Source: Actinomadura sp. NBRC 104412
GTDB lineage: Bacteria; Actinomycetota; Actinomycetes; Streptosporangiales; Streptosporangiaceae
NCBI RefSeq assembly: GCF_030269515.1
Contig: NZ_BSTM01000019.1
Span: 83,853 to 147,852 of the forward strand
Length of the DNA: 64,000 bases
Reading direction: 5' to 3'
How positions within the stretch are numbered: the first letter of the stretch is position 1; each line of letters starts with the position of its first letter. Positions 1 to 8,757 of this stretch are shown here, in pieces. The notes below the pieces were generated by a model, which made no database searches, was not told the origin of the DNA, and saw only the letters and a list, made by a program, of their open reading frames with translations. A program made the translations under genes and the position numbers.

Positions 1-1332
1 CTCCGGGTCGTCCACGACCTCGGACTCGAACGACTCGTACTCGGCACGCGCCGTGTTGACGCGCTGCTCGGCCTCCGCGCGCGCCTCCTCAAGCCGTCCG
101 ATCTCCGATCGTCCCGCCTGGACCTTGCTGCGCAGCGCCTCGACCCGGCCGCGCAGCCGCGCCAGTTCCTCCCGGCGGTCGGCGGCGGCGCGGGCCGCGG
201 CCTGGAGGCGCCGCTCCTCCGCCGCCAGGGACTCCTCCGCCTCCGAACGCCTCTCCACGGCCGCCGCGAGCCCGTCCTGGGCCTCTTCAAGCGCGGCACG
301 GAGCATCTCCTCCTGCTCGCGCACTTCGGCGGCCTCGCGTTCCATGTCCTCGGGGTCGCGGCCACGGCGTTCCTCGTCGCGGGCCTCGGCGGCGTTGCGG
401 TGCCGTTCGGCCGCAAGGTCGGCCACGCCCCGCAGCCGTTCCTTCAGTGCCGACAGCTTGAACCAGGTGTCCTGCACCTGGGCCAGCATGGGCGCCTGTG
501 CGGCCTCTTCGGCCTCCAGCGCCGCCTCGCGTTCCTGCGCCTCCGCCAGTGCGCGCTCGGTCTCGGCCCTGCGTTCCCGCACCGCGGCCTCGTCCGCCGC
601 CTCCTGGTCCAGCTTGGTGCGCAGGGTGACCAGGTCGTCGGCCAGCAGCCGCAGCCGCGCGTCCCGCAGGTCCGCCTGGATCACCGCGGCGCGCCGCGCG
701 ATCTCGGCCTGCCGGCCCAGCGGCTTGAGCTGGCGGCGCAGCTCTCCGGTGAGGTCCTGGACGCGGGTCAGGTTGGCCTGCATCGCGTCCAGCTTGCGCA
801 GCGCCTTCTCCTTACGCTTGCGGTGCTTCAGGACGCCCGCCGCCTCCTCGATCACGGCGCGGCGGCCCTCGGGACCGGCGTGCAGCACCCGGTCCAGCTG
901 GCCCTGCCCGATGATGACGTGCATCTCGCGGCCGATGCCCGAGTCCGACAGCAGTTCCTGGATGTCCAGCAGCCGGCAGTGGTCCCCGTTGATCGCGTAC
1001 TCGCTCTGCCCGGACCGGAACATCAGCCGGCTGATGGTCACCTCGGTGTACTCGATCGGCAGCGCGCCGTCGGTGTTGTCGATGGTGAGCACGACCTCGG
1101 CGCGGCCCAGCGGCGGCCGGCTGGCCGTCCCCGCGAAGATCACGTCCTCCATCTTGCCGCCGCGCAGGGACTTCGCCCCCTGCTCGCCCATCACCCAGGC
1201 GAGCGCGTCGACGACGTTGGACTTTCCCGAGCCGTTGGGCCCGACCACGCAGGTGATCCCCGGCTCGAACTTGAGGGTGGTGGAGGACGCGAAGGACTTG
1301 AAGCCGCGCAGCGTCAGGCTCTTCAGGTACAC
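1..1332 (-). CDS. smc: Chromosome segregation ATPase SMC, N-terminal part (runs off window)
   Basis: Structural maintenance of chromosomes protein, the ATPase of the condensin-like complex that organises the chromosome with ScpA/ScpB. The 444 visible residues begin V-YLKSLTLRGFKSF, followed by the Walker A region VVGPNGSGKSNVVDA near residue 30 and the conserved QGQLDQVL segment, then a long charged coiled coil (SMC proteins are near 1,200 aa, so about two thirds is missing). The GTG start at 1330-1332 is chosen because it gives the canonical N-terminus and has an AGGGAG ribosome site just upstream. The gene heads the smc-acyP-mutM-rnc block on the minus strand. Identification is secure; the C-terminal half lies outside the window. 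Confidence 0.95.
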   Translation of the reverse strand, partial: MYLKSLTLRGFKSFASSTTLKFEPGITCVVGPNGSGKSNVVDALAWVMGEQGAKSLRGGKMEDVIFAGTASRPPLGRAEVVLTIDNTDGALPIEYTEVTISRLMFRSGQSEYAINGDHCRLLDIQELLSDSGIGREMHVIIGQGQLDRVLHAGPEGRRAVIEEAAGVLKHRKRKEKALRKLDAMQANLTRVQDLTGELRRQLKPLGRQAEIARRAAVIQADLRDARLRLLADDLVTLRTKLDQEAADEAAVRERRAETERALAEAQEREAALEAEEAAQAPMLAQVQDTWFKLSALKERLRGVADLAAERHRNAAEARDEERRGRDPEDMEREAAEVREQEEMLRAALEEAQDGLAAAVERRSEAEESLAAEERRLQAAARAAADRREELARLRGRVEALRSKVQAGRSEIGRLEEARAEAEQRVNTARAEYESFESEVVDDPE

Positions 1333-1997
1333 GCGCTCCCTTTCTTCTGGAGGTCCGACCCCCAGACCCCCAGGGCGGGGCGGGCTGTCCGCCCCTTCGC
1401 TCGTTCCTCGCTACGGGGCAGGGACGCCCCGCGCGGGAGCTCCGCCCCGCGCCCCCGGCGAGGCTCCGCCCCCATGCCCCGGCCCGTGACGTCCTCCGGG
1501 ACCCGTTCGACGATACCGGCCGGGACGCTTCCGGCCCGTCAACCGCGTGGCGGTTCCCCTCCAATGTGCCACGATCTGCCCGAACACGTGTCGTCAACCG
1601 CCGTCGCGGGCGCGCCTCCGCCGCGCGTCGCGCCGCTCGCCCGGCACCCTGTCCGGCCCTGCTCGCCCTCGTCGCCTGTGCGTCGTGTTCGAACGATCCC
1701 AAGGAACGCATGGCGATCAACGCCAAAAAGAAAAGCCGGTAAAAGCCGCCGAAACACATAAAAAGGGACACCGCCGTCGCCCGTGGAACGATCCGAAGTA
1801 TCGGAGACGCCGGGCGGCGGTGCCCGCCGGAAGAGGGTGGAGGAGGCCCCTGTGGGACGGTACGCCGGGTTGTGGGATCGGCAGAGCGACCGGTTCTGGA
1901 TTCGACGGAACTCGTGCGCCGATCGACCGAGCCGATCAAGCCGAGTCGATCACTCTGAGTAGGGCCGGCCGATCAAGGGGGTGGGGCGAAAACATGA
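1333..1997. other. Intergenic region upstream of smc, no convincing gene
   Basis: About 665 bases without a credible protein gene. The part next to smc is G/C-homopolymer rich (1370-1490). At 1700-1780 there is an A-rich patch containing an AAGGA ribosome-like site and a 10-codon ORF (1710-1742, MAINAKKKSR), too short to call. Long open frames here have non-coding codon bias and are treated as spurious. Confidence 0.5.
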
Positions 1998-2020
1998 GGG
2001 ACGCCTATGGACGGCGTCCC
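1998..2020 (-). terminator. Putative terminator after the coiled-coil micro-gene
   Basis: Perfect 8-bp inverted repeat GGGACGCC / GGCGTCCC with a 7-nt loop, 27 bases past the stop of the minus-strand gene at 2048. On the minus strand it is followed by TCATGTTTTCG, a short T run a few bases away, so termination is plausible but not textbook. Confidence 0.55.
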
Positions 2021-2047
2021 TGTATGTTCACCTCGAGCAGGCGCTGA

Positions 2048-2245
2048 TCAGGTCAGCGCCGGTTCGCGGTCCTTCACACCGAGCGACAATACGTCGTCGT
2101 CCGCCGCCGTAGCGAGTGCGTCGTTCTCCGCCTGAAGCCGTACGAGCTCGGCTTCCAGATCACGTACGCGCTGCTGAAGGCGCCGCATCTCCGCGACCAT
2201 CCGGGGGTCGGGACCGCCGACGTGGCCGAGTAGAGCCTTCGCCAT
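2048..2245 (-). CDS. Conserved actinobacterial coiled-coil protein, 65 aa
   Basis: Small cytoplasmic protein of unknown function. The N-terminus MAKALLGHVGG is followed by an amphipathic helix (about residues 15-47, MRRLQQRVRDLEAELVRLQ) with leucine heptads, then an acidic tail ending EPALT. I recognise the pattern as a widespread unnamed actinomycete protein in which the N-terminal GHVGG/GYVGG motif, the helix and the EPALT tail are conserved, so it is very likely real. The ATG is preceded by GGAGGA at a good distance, and the gene has its own terminator-like hairpin. It is transcribed separately from acyP. Function unknown; dimerising coiled coil is inferred from the heptads. Confidence 0.8.
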   Translation of the reverse strand: MAKALLGHVGGPDPRMVAEMRRLQQRVRDLEAELVRLQAENDALATAADDDVLSLGVKDREPALT

Positions 2246-2423
2246 GACTAAGGGTCCTCCACGCTGAGTAACCAGCAGGGATCGCGCACGAGAAGCAACT
2301 CGAACCGGTGCGCGTATCGTCTAGAGTCGCACCGGCCGGAGTCCTGGTCAAGACGCACATCACAGGCCGGTAACAACCTGTCGTCACTAGTTTAGCAGGT
2401 ACAAACCGCTAACCCATACCCGA

Positions 2424-2720
2424 TCAGCGTTCGAAGAAACCGGGCCCCTCGCCGCGCGGCTCGCTCCACCGCTCCGCGACTCCGTCCACCCGCCCGGGGG
2501 CGCCGCCGCCCCGCAGAAGTTCCAGCAGCCGCTCGCAGGACGCCCGCGGTCCCTCGGCGACGATCTCCACGCGGCCGTCCGCGAGATTGGTGGCGCTGCC
2601 GTTCAGGCCGAGCTCCAGCGCCCGTGACCTGACCCACCACCGGAAGCCCACGCCCTGAACACGACCGCGCGCCCACGCGGTCAGCCGCACCGTCTCCTGT
2701 CCCTCAGCGGCACCACCCAT
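2424..2720 (-). CDS. acyP: Acylphosphatase
   Basis: Hydrolyses acyl phosphates such as carbamoyl or acetyl phosphate. The 98-aa length is normal for the family. The signature GRVQGVGFRWWV (residues 19-30) supplies the phosphate-binding loop and catalytic Arg, and the Asn in SATNLADGRVE is the second catalytic residue. The ATG at 2718-2720 is chosen; an in-frame GTG four codons upstream is an alternative, and neither has a strong ribosome site. The stop of mutM lies 14 bases upstream, so the gene is probably read from the mutM transcript towards smc, the order seen in other actinomycetes. Confidence 0.9.
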   Translation of the reverse strand: MGGAAEGQETVRLTAWARGRVQGVGFRWWVRSRALELGLNGSATNLADGRVEIVAEGPRASCERLLELLRGGGAPGRVDGVAERWSEPRGEGPGFFER

Positions 2721-2734
2721 CACATCGTCCACGC

Positions 2735-3613
2735 TCAATATCGTGCCCGGCGCGGGCGGGGCTGGCACTTGGGACAGCTGAAAGAGGACCGGTTCATGAA
2801 GACGTCGCGCCGGATCGGCGTCCCGCAGCGCCGGCAGGGCTCGTCGCGGCGCCCGTAGGCGTCCAGGGAGCGGTCGAAGTAGCCGCTCTCCCCGTTCACG
2901 TTGACGTAGAGGCTGTCGAACGAGGTGCCCCCCACGGCCAGTGCGGCGGTCATGACCTCGCGCACCCCGTCCAGCACGCGGCGCACCTCCGGCCGTGTCA
3001 GGGTCTCGGTTGGACGCGCCCAATGGAGCCTGGCGCGCCACAGTGCCTCGTCAGCGTAGATGTTGCCGACCCCGCTGATGAGCGACTGGTCGAGGAGCGC
3101 GCGCTTGATGCCGGTGTGGCGGCGGCGCAGCGCCCGGTAGAACGCCTCGTCGTCGAAGGCGTCCTCAAGGGGGTCGGCCGCGATGTGCGCTATGGGCGCG
3201 GGCACGGGCGTGCCCGCGACACCGGCCGTCTCCTCCGTCACCATCAGGTGCCCGAAGGTGCGCTGGTCGACGAACCGCAGGTCGAACCCGCCCGTCGCGG
3301 AGTCGGCGAAGGAGACGCGGACGCGCAGGTGCTTCTCGCGGGGACGTTCGGGCTCACCGACCAGCAGTTGCCCGCTCATGCCCAGGTGGGCCAGCAACGT
3401 CTCACCCGAGTCCAGCGGGATCCACAGGTACTTGCCGCGGCGGCGCGGGGCCGCCATGGTGCGGCCCGCCAGGCGTCCGGCGAAGTCGGCGGGACCTTCC
3501 GCGTGGCGGCGCACCGCCCTCGGGTGCAGGACCACCGCGGAGGCGATGGTGCGCCCGGTGACCCAGCGGTCGAGGCCGCGGCGGACGACCTCGACCTCGG
3601 GGAGTTCGGGCAC
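2735..3613 (-). CDS. mutM: Formamidopyrimidine-DNA glycosylase MutM (Fpg)
   Basis: Base-excision repair glycosylase/AP lyase that removes 8-oxoguanine and formamidopyrimidines. It starts V-PELPEVEVVRRGL, so a GTG start at 3611-3613 leaves the catalytic Pro2 and Glu3 at the mature N-terminus; longer in-frame extensions would bury them and are rejected. The conserved Lys in RRRGKYLW and the C-terminal zinc finger CRRCGTP...CPKC are present. At 292 aa it has normal length. The rnc stop is one base upstream of this start, implying coupling with RNase III. Confidence 0.96.
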   Translation of the reverse strand: MPELPEVEVVRRGLDRWVTGRTIASAVVLHPRAVRRHAEGPADFAGRLAGRTMAAPRRRGKYLWIPLDSGETLLAHLGMSGQLLVGEPERPREKHLRVRVSFADSATGGFDLRFVDQRTFGHLMVTEETAGVAGTPVPAPIAHIAADPLEDAFDDEAFYRALRRRHTGIKRALLDQSLISGVGNIYADEALWRARLHWARPTETLTRPEVRRVLDGVREVMTAALAVGGTSFDSLYVNVNGESGYFDRSLDAYGRRDEPCRRCGTPIRRDVFMNRSSFSCPKCQPRPRRARY

Positions 3614-3614
3614 G

Positions 3615-4442
3615 CTAGGACCGCCTGCCCGCGGAGCCCCCGTCGGCCCCGTTGCCCGTCCCCGAACCCGTCCCCGAGCCCGCACCGGACGTGCCGGAGC
3701 CCGCCGACCCGGCGGCGCCCGCGGACTCGCGCCGGACGGCCATCTCGCGGATGGCGTTCCAGGCGGCCTCGGCCGCGTGCTGCTCGGCCTCCTTCTTGCT
3801 GCGGCCCTCGCCCGACCCGTACGTCGTGCCGCCGACCCGCACCGCGGCCCGGAACGTCTTCTGATGGTCGGGACCGCTCTCGGCGACGTGGTACTCGGGA
3901 ACGCCCAGTTCCTCGACGGCGGTGAGCTCCTGCAAGGAGGTCTTCCAGTCGAGACCGGCGCCCAGACCGGCCGACCGGGTGATCAGGGCGTCGAACAGCC
4001 GGTGCACGAGCGCGGCCGCCTCGTCCAGGCCGCGGTCCAGGTACACCGCGCCGATCAGCGCCTCCAGGGTGTCGGCGAGGATGGACGCCTTGTCGCGCCC
4101 GCCCGTCCCCTCCTCGCCACGGCCCAGGCGGATGTGGTCGCCGACCCCCAGGCCGCGCGCCACGCCCGCCAGGGCGCGCATGTTGACCACCGCGGCGCGC
4201 AGTTTGGCGAGCTGTCCCTCCGGGAGGTCGGGGTGCCCCCGGTACAGGGTGTCGGTGACGACCAGGCCCAGCACCGAGTCGCCCAGGAACTCCAGGCGCT
4301 CGTTGGTGGGCAGGCCGCCGTTCTCGTACGCGAAGGAACGGTGCGTCAGCGCGCGTTCGAGAAGGTCGTCGGACACCTCGACGCCGAGCGCGCGGGTCAG
4401 TTCCGCGCGGTCCGGCGCGGGCTCGGTTCTCCTACCGCTCAC
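3615..4442 (-). CDS. rnc: Ribonuclease III
   Basis: Double-stranded RNA endonuclease for rRNA and mRNA processing. The RNase III signature NERLEFLGDSVLG carries the catalytic acidic residues, followed by the second acidic cluster (DTLEALIGAVYLD) and a C-terminal double-stranded RNA binding domain (about 165-240, ending GEGRSKKEAEQHAAEAAW). A GTG at 4440-4442 with GAGGAGG five bases upstream fixes the start; the longer open frame is not coding-like. The last 30 residues are a Gly/Ser/Thr repeat tail of no known function, common in high-GC actinomycetes. It follows rpmF and YceD in the usual order. Confidence 0.95.
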   Translation of the reverse strand: MSGRRTEPAPDRAELTRALGVEVSDDLLERALTHRSFAYENGGLPTNERLEFLGDSVLGLVVTDTLYRGHPDLPEGQLAKLRAAVVNMRALAGVARGLGVGDHIRLGRGEEGTGGRDKASILADTLEALIGAVYLDRGLDEAAALVHRLFDALITRSAGLGAGLDWKTSLQELTAVEELGVPEYHVAESGPDHQKTFRAAVRVGGTTYGSGEGRSKKEAEQHAAEAAWNAIREMAVRRESAGAAGSAGSGTSGAGSGTGSGTGNGADGGSAGRRS

Positions 4443-4730
4443 AGGCCCTCCTCGCAAGCCTGGCGCCGCGCCGGCGGCGCCGATGGCGGCGTGTGACGCA
4501 CCGGGCGCCCGGGGTGGCCCAGGACGGCCCGGACGGAGCCCGGGACGGCGCGGCCGCACGGCCGAGGAGAGGTCCACGAAGACGAGGTGCGCGCCGGTCG
4601 AACGATGTCCCCGGCGTGCACCACGGCCTCGGGCGCCGCACCTCGCCGCCACCACGCCGGCGTCACCCGCCGGGTGGACAAGGCTGGTCCAATGGCTCTG
4701 CCTACAAGGCTTCACCTTAGACAACGATGC
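4443..4730. other. Gap between rpmF terminator region and rnc
   Basis: No gene is supported here. Open frames on both strands have no ribosome sites and non-coding composition. The rnc promoter should lie here because hairpins separate rnc from rpmF, but I see no clear -35/-10 pair. Confidence 0.4.
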
Positions 4731-4805
4731 GCCGGGTGGCCTCAGGCACCCGGCGGCCCGCGCATCGGGAGGGGCGGGCCCGCGCCGACCGCGGCTCCGC
4801 CCCTC
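4731..4805 (-). terminator. Two hairpins downstream of rpmF
   Basis: Immediately after the rpmF stop on the minus strand there are two perfect 9-bp inverted repeats: GAGGGGCGG (4769-4777) with CCGCCCCTC (4797-4805), and CGCCGGGTG (4731-4739) with CACCCGGCG (4747-4755). There is no T run, so these are GC-only, possibly weak or L-shaped terminators typical of actinomycetes. Confidence 0.45.
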
Positions 4806-4817
4806 GCGAGGCCGGAC

Positions 4818-4997
4818 TCAGGCCGACGGGGTGATGACCTGCCGCCGGTCGTAGGTGCCGCACGTTCCACACGCGATGTGCGGGAGCTTGTAGTCGCGGC
4901 ACGTCGGGCACTGCACCAGGTTGGGCGCGGTGGCCTTCCACTGCGCGCGCCTGTGCCGCGTGTTGCTCCGCGACTTCTTCCGCTTGGGGACGGCCAC
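4818..4997 (-). CDS. rpmF: 50S ribosomal protein L32 (bL32), zinc-binding form
   Basis: Large-subunit ribosomal protein. The 59 residues begin V-AVPKRKKSRSNTRHRRAQW, the family N-terminus, and contain two CxxC pairs (CPTC and CGTC), so this is the zinc-ribbon C+ form. The GTG start at 4995-4997 has AGGAGGG eight bases upstream. The upstream YceD stop lies one base away, the usual YceD-L32 pair. Confidence 0.96.
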   Translation of the reverse strand: MAVPKRKKSRSNTRHRRAQWKATAPNLVQCPTCRDYKLPHIACGTCGTYDRRQVITPSA

Positions 4998-4998
4998 G

Positions 4999-5694
4999 TC
5001 AGCCCTCCTGCTTTCCTTCTCGTCGGTCGGATGCCCGGCGGGCGCCACTCCCTCCGGGGGATGCCTGCGGCGGCCCGCCGTTGGCGGCGAGGCCGTCGCC
5101 GGCCAGGCCCCGCAGCGCCTCCCAGCGAGGGTCGGCGACGGCGTGGCCGTGGTCCGGCTCGGCGTCCGCGAGCCGGACGCCGCACTCCGGGCACAGTCCG
5201 GGACAGTCGTCCCGGCACAGCGGGGACAGCGGCAGCGCGAGCACCACCGCGTCCCGGAGCACCGGCTCGAGATCGATCAGATCGTCCTCGAGGTGGAGCT
5301 CCTCGTCGTCCGCGCCCTGCTCATGCCGACCCCCTGGCGAGGGCCCGCCCCCGCCTCGGCCGGAGCGGGTGTCAGGATAGACGAAGAGCTCCTGGAAGTC
5401 CGCCTCAAAGGTCGAGGCGATCGGGTCAAGGCAGCGCGCGCACTCCCCTTCGAGGGGAGCCCGCGCGGTGCCCGTGACGAGCACGCCTTCGAGCACCGCC
5501 TCCAGCCGCAGGCGCAGCTCGATGGCGGCCCCTTCGGGCACGCCCACCATCTCGACGCCCAGATCCGCCGGGGCCGGCACGGTGAGGACCTCTTCGCGCG
5601 ACGACCCGGGCTGCCTGCCCAGCGCCCGGGTGTCGAGCACGAGAGGGGCGTTCGGGTCGAGGCGTGACAGAGTGATCCTGCTTTCGTGAGCCAT
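4999..5694 (-). CDS. YceD/DUF177 family protein
   Basis: Conserved partner of rpmF; in bacteria and plastids YceD proteins are linked to 23S rRNA or ribosome assembly, exact reaction unknown. The start MAHESRITLSRL is chosen. Family hallmarks are the central GECARCLDPI and the Cys motif CRDDCPGLCPECG near residue 170, probably metal-binding. A low-complexity Gly/Pro insert sits near 120-135 and the C-terminus is basic. The one-base gap to rpmF implies translational coupling. Confidence 0.88.
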   Translation of the reverse strand: MAHESRITLSRLDPNAPLVLDTRALGRQPGSSREEVLTVPAPADLGVEMVGVPEGAAIELRLRLEAVLEGVLVTGTARAPLEGECARCLDPIASTFEADFQELFVYPDTRSGRGGGGPSPGGRHEQGADDEELHLEDDLIDLEPVLRDAVVLALPLSPLCRDDCPGLCPECGVRLADAEPDHGHAVADPRWEALRGLAGDGLAANGGPPQASPGGSGARRASDRREGKQEG

Positions 5695-5836
5695 GGGATT
5701 CGCGGCCGTCGGTCCAGGCCGAGGTACCAGGGTACCCAACGCGACGGTCCGCCCCCAACTCGCACGCCCCCCACCCGTACGTCACGCCGCCCCACGGCTC
5801 ATGACGGCTCACGCTCGCGGCCCGCCGTCCGGCGGC

Positions 5837-6316
5837 CTACGGTTCCCGGAGCCGCTCGGCGAGCCGGGTGTGCACCAGCTCCGGGATCAGCCCGGACACA
5901 TCGCCCCCGTACTTGACGATCTCCTTCATCAGGCTGGAGGACAGGTAGGAGTAGAGCGGGTTGGTCGACATGAACATCGTCTCGACCCCGGCCATCCGAT
6001 GGTTCATCTGGGCCATCTGCAGCTCGTACTCGTAGTCGCTCACCGCGCGCAGGCCCTTGATGATCACCGAGATGTCGTTGTGCCGGCAGAAGTCGACCAA
6101 CAGCCCATGCCACTTGTCGATCCTGACGTTGCCGTACTCCTTGGTGACCTCCTCCAGCATCTCCATCCGCTCGTCGATGCTGAACAGGCCCTTCTTGGTC
6201 TTGTTGATCAAAACGGCGACCACCACCTCGTCGAAGAGCCGGGACGCCCGGCCGATGATGTCGAGGTGGCCGTTGGTGACGGGATCGAATGAGCCTGGAC
6301 AAACGACACGGCGCAC
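5837..6316 (-). CDS. coaD: Phosphopantetheine adenylyltransferase
   Basis: Fourth step of coenzyme A synthesis: ATP plus 4'-phosphopantetheine to dephospho-CoA. It has the nucleotidyltransferase motif PVTNGHLDII (TxGH) and the YSYLSSSLMKE segment. The 159-aa length is exact for CoaD. The GTG at 6314-6316 (VRRVVCPGSFDP) has GGAG eight bases upstream and matches the family start; the upstream extension is discarded. It lies downstream of rsmD in the common rsmD-coaD pair. Confidence 0.96.
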   Translation of the reverse strand: MRRVVCPGSFDPVTNGHLDIIGRASRLFDEVVVAVLINKTKKGLFSIDERMEMLEEVTKEYGNVRIDKWHGLLVDFCRHNDISVIIKGLRAVSDYEYELQMAQMNHRMAGVETMFMSTNPLYSYLSSSLMKEIVKYGGDVSGLIPELVHTRLAERLREP

Positions 6317-6415
6317 GAGGTGGCTCCATCCTTGCGTCTGGGCTTCCGTGCAGGTGGGGGCCCTGCGGCGCGACGGTACCAAACCGGCCTCCGGCGCCTT
6401 GTCACCGGGTCGCGG

Positions 6416-7000
6416 TCACGCCGAAGCCGATTCGGTCGACGTGGCGCTGCCGTACCAGAACACCGCCTCGCCGTAGCGCCGGTCGCGCTCGGCCGCGTAC
6501 CCCTCGGGCCAGCTCAGCGCCGGGCCGCGCGCCGCGCGCTCGACCACGACCAGCGATCCTGGGACGGTCCAGCCGTGGTCGCGCAGGGCCTCCAGCAGCC
6601 TGGTCACCGCGGTGTCGGCGAGCGCGTACGGCGGGTCGGCGAAGATCAGGTCGTACGGGCCGCCCTCGGGTTCGTGTTCGACGAGGCGTTCCACCGTGCC
6701 GCCCTGGGGACGGGCGCCACGCAGGCCGAGCGAGGCGACGTTCCGGCGGATGACCTTGAGGGCGCGGGGGTTGGACTCCACCAGCAGGGCGTGCGCGGCG
6801 CCCCGCGACAGCGCCTCCAGGCCGACCGCGCCGGATCCGGCGTACAGGTCGGCGACGCGCAGGCCGTCCAGCGAGCCCAGCAGCGCCAGGACGGTGCCGA
6901 ACAGGCCCTCCCGCGCACGGTCGCTGGTCGGGCGGGTGTCCCGTCCCGGCGGCACGGCCAGCCGCCGCCCGCCCGCACTGCCCGCGATCACCCTGGTCAT
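6416..7000 (-). CDS. rsmD: 16S rRNA (guanine966-N2)-methyltransferase
   Basis: SAM-dependent methyltransferase acting on 16S rRNA. The N-terminus MTRVIAGSAGGRRL and the SAM motif VADLYAGSGAVGLEALSRGA match, with the catalytic DPPY (IFADPPYAL) near residue 122. The 194-aa length is normal. The start ATG at 6998-7000 matches the family. About 100 bases separate it from coaD, so the two may be co-transcribed. Confidence 0.95.
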   Translation of the reverse strand: MTRVIAGSAGGRRLAVPPGRDTRPTSDRAREGLFGTVLALLGSLDGLRVADLYAGSGAVGLEALSRGAAHALLVESNPRALKVIRRNVASLGLRGARPQGGTVERLVEHEPEGGPYDLIFADPPYALADTAVTRLLEALRDHGWTVPGSLVVVERAARGPALSWPEGYAAERDRRYGEAVFWYGSATSTESASA

Positions 7001-7270
7001 TTCTCAAGTATCGGGGGCGGCGGAGAGTGGAGGCGACGGCGGCATGCCGGAATTTCACCGATTCGCTCATAGGGATCCGCTCATGGTGATTCGGTCATGG
7101 GCCGCCATTCCCGCCGCGCTCCCGGTACGGGGCGCCACGGGCATCGCCGGGGCATCGCGCCGATACGCCAATTCGCGAGCGAATCCGGCGATCGGTATTC
7201 CCTAGCGGCTACCTGCCGTGTCAGGGTGAACGCAGGTTGTTGTAGAGGCTATACCCCCCAGGAGTACCTC

Positions 7271-8260
7271 GTGCACCACGGTAGAAGGCTGGCGGTGACG
7301 GCGGGCGCGACGGTTCTGGGTCTGGCGGCCATGAGCGGGGTCGGGCAGGCCGACACCCGCGGTGGCTCAGGCTCGGGCTCCCCCCTGGCCGACCTCACCT
7401 CGTCCCTCACTGGCACCATCGGGGGCCTGACCGGAGCCCTCGTCGGGTCCGGCGGGTCGGCGCCGGAGTCGCGGACGAGCACCGGCGGGTCCTCGGGTCC
7501 GTCCGCTCCCGGCTCCGTCGGCAAGCCGCCGAGCGTCAAGAAGGCGACATCGGGAGGCACAGGGACCTCCCGGACATCGCGCACCACGTCCAGCGGCCCC
7601 GCGAAGTCCGGCAAGCCCGCCGCCAAGGCCGGGAAGAAGAAGGAGAGCACGAAGCCCGGTCACCTGCGGATCGGCCTGTCCCCCGAGGTGGACCCCAAGA
7701 AGCTGACGCTCAAGGGCGGGCTGGTCATCGACGCCGGGTTGCGCACGCTGCTCGGACCGGCCGGTCTCAAGGTGGAGGCGGACGGCAGGCTCTCCGCCGA
7801 GGACATCGCGATCGGCGACCCCGAGGCCGAGGGGAACGTGGCGCTGGGCGGCTACGTCCTCGGCATCGGCGCCAACGCCGAAGTGGGCGGCGGCGCGGTC
7901 GTCAGGCCGGGCCAGATCGGCGCCAATGTCGGCGCGAACGTGTGCGCCGGTCCTGTGACCTGCGTGGACATCCCCGGAGAACCGGGCGAGCCCGGAGAGC
8001 CGGGCGAGCCGCCGGGCGGAGGCCCCGGCCCCGGGCCCACACCCCCGATCCCGGGCGATCCCTCGTCGCCGCTGCTGCCCGACCTCCCGCGGGCCGAGAT
8101 CCCGCAGGCGTCGCAGGCGGACGCGGCGCCGACGGAGGACCTGCCCTTCACCGGGGCCGACAGCCTCTCGCTCGCGGCGATCGGCCTGACCGCGATCGTG
8201 ACCGGCGGCGCCGCCGTCGCGTTCACCCGCCGGCGCAGGGCCGAGCAGGCGGCGGACTGA
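7271..8260 (+). CDS. LPFTG-anchored, collagen-like cell-wall protein
   Basis: Exported protein of 329 aa destined for sortase. It begins VHHGRRLAVTAGATVLGLAAM (signal peptide ending near QAD), continues with Ser/Gly/Lys-rich low complexity to about 135, a folded segment (about 150-240) repeating IG/VG-type turns, and a GEPGEPGEP collagen-like Pro/Gly stretch. The tail is LPFTG, a hydrophobic helix and RRRR: a complete cell-wall sorting signal. The GTG start has GGAG six bases upstream. It is monocistronic and closed by a strong terminator. The nearest sortase in the window is about 50 kb away (59957). Binding partner unknown. Confidence 0.85.
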   Translation: MHHGRRLAVTAGATVLGLAAMSGVGQADTRGGSGSGSPLADLTSSLTGTIGGLTGALVGSGGSAPESRTSTGGSSGPSAPGSVGKPPSVKKATSGGTGTSRTSRTTSSGPAKSGKPAAKAGKKKESTKPGHLRIGLSPEVDPKKLTLKGGLVIDAGLRTLLGPAGLKVEADGRLSAEDIAIGDPEAEGNVALGGYVLGIGANAEVGGGAVVRPGQIGANVGANVCAGPVTCVDIPGEPGEPGEPGEPPGGGPGPGPTPPIPGDPSSPLLPDLPRAEIPQASQADAAPTEDLPFTGADSLSLAAIGLTAIVTGGAAVAFTRRRRAEQAAD

Positions 8261-8277
8261 CCTCCGGGACTGCACAG

Positions 8278-8313
8278 GGAAACGGGACGCCCGACGGCGG
8301 GCGTCCCGTTTCC
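8278..8313. terminator. Strong bidirectional terminator
   Basis: Perfect 16-bp stem (GGAAACGGGACGCCCG with its complement) and a 4-nt ACGG loop, 17 bases after the LPFTG gene. Because the arms end in GGAAA/TTTCC it can serve both the plus gene and the convergent kinase gene. Confidence 0.85.
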
Positions 8314-8367
8314 GTCATTCCCCGCTGATCACTCGAAAGCCGTTAAGGCGCCGTCCAGAGTCGCCGT

Positions 8368-8757
8368 TCACAAGCGCTCGGTCCTGGCGACCTGCCATCC
8401 GTTCTGACCCTGCCGCCGCAGTTCCAGCCGATACATGCTGATCTTGTCGTTGGTCCGGCAGCGGTCCTTGGCGCATTCCCCCACCGCGACCAGCGCGGTC
8501 GGGCGGTCGGCCGGCCCGCCGGGACGCACCGCCGTCTCGACCGGCGTGCCGGACCTCACCGGTTCGCTCCGGTTCACCGCGTCGATCAGGCCCCGGCCCT
8601 TCGTCCTGGGCCAGGCGTCGCCCGCCGACGCCAGCCGTGGCACGGAGTCGGCGCGCAGCACGTAGAAGGTGTCCAGCAGCCAGGACGCGCTCCGTTTGAC
8701 CATGGTGACCCGCATCGGCTCGTTCAACAGGTTCGGCTGGGCGTTCGCGGCGGTGAC
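8368..8757 (-). pseudogene. Out-of-frame C-terminal extracellular tail of the Ser/Thr kinase gene
   Basis: This segment continues the kinase protein but in a different frame: ANAQPNLLNEPMRVTMVKRS, then a Trp-rich sequence resembling the end of Mce-associated-type periplasmic domains (RVTMVK..W.L). The codon bias is fully coding. The shift occurs at 8754-8762, where the minus strand reads GTGCTGTC. Restoring one GCTG copy (GTGCTGGCTGTC) would rejoin the frames as VTVLAVTAANA. So either a 4-bp repeat unit has been lost, or the assembly is wrong there. Confidence 0.7.

Noticed and set aside
53..1489. Long plus-strand frame opposite smc
   Set aside because: Ser/Arg-rich antisense shadow of the smc coiled coil; no ribosome site.
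1539..2047. Possible genes in the smc-upstream gap
   Set aside because: Frames on both strands lack ribosome sites and codon bias; the only ribosome-like site serves a 10-codon ORF.
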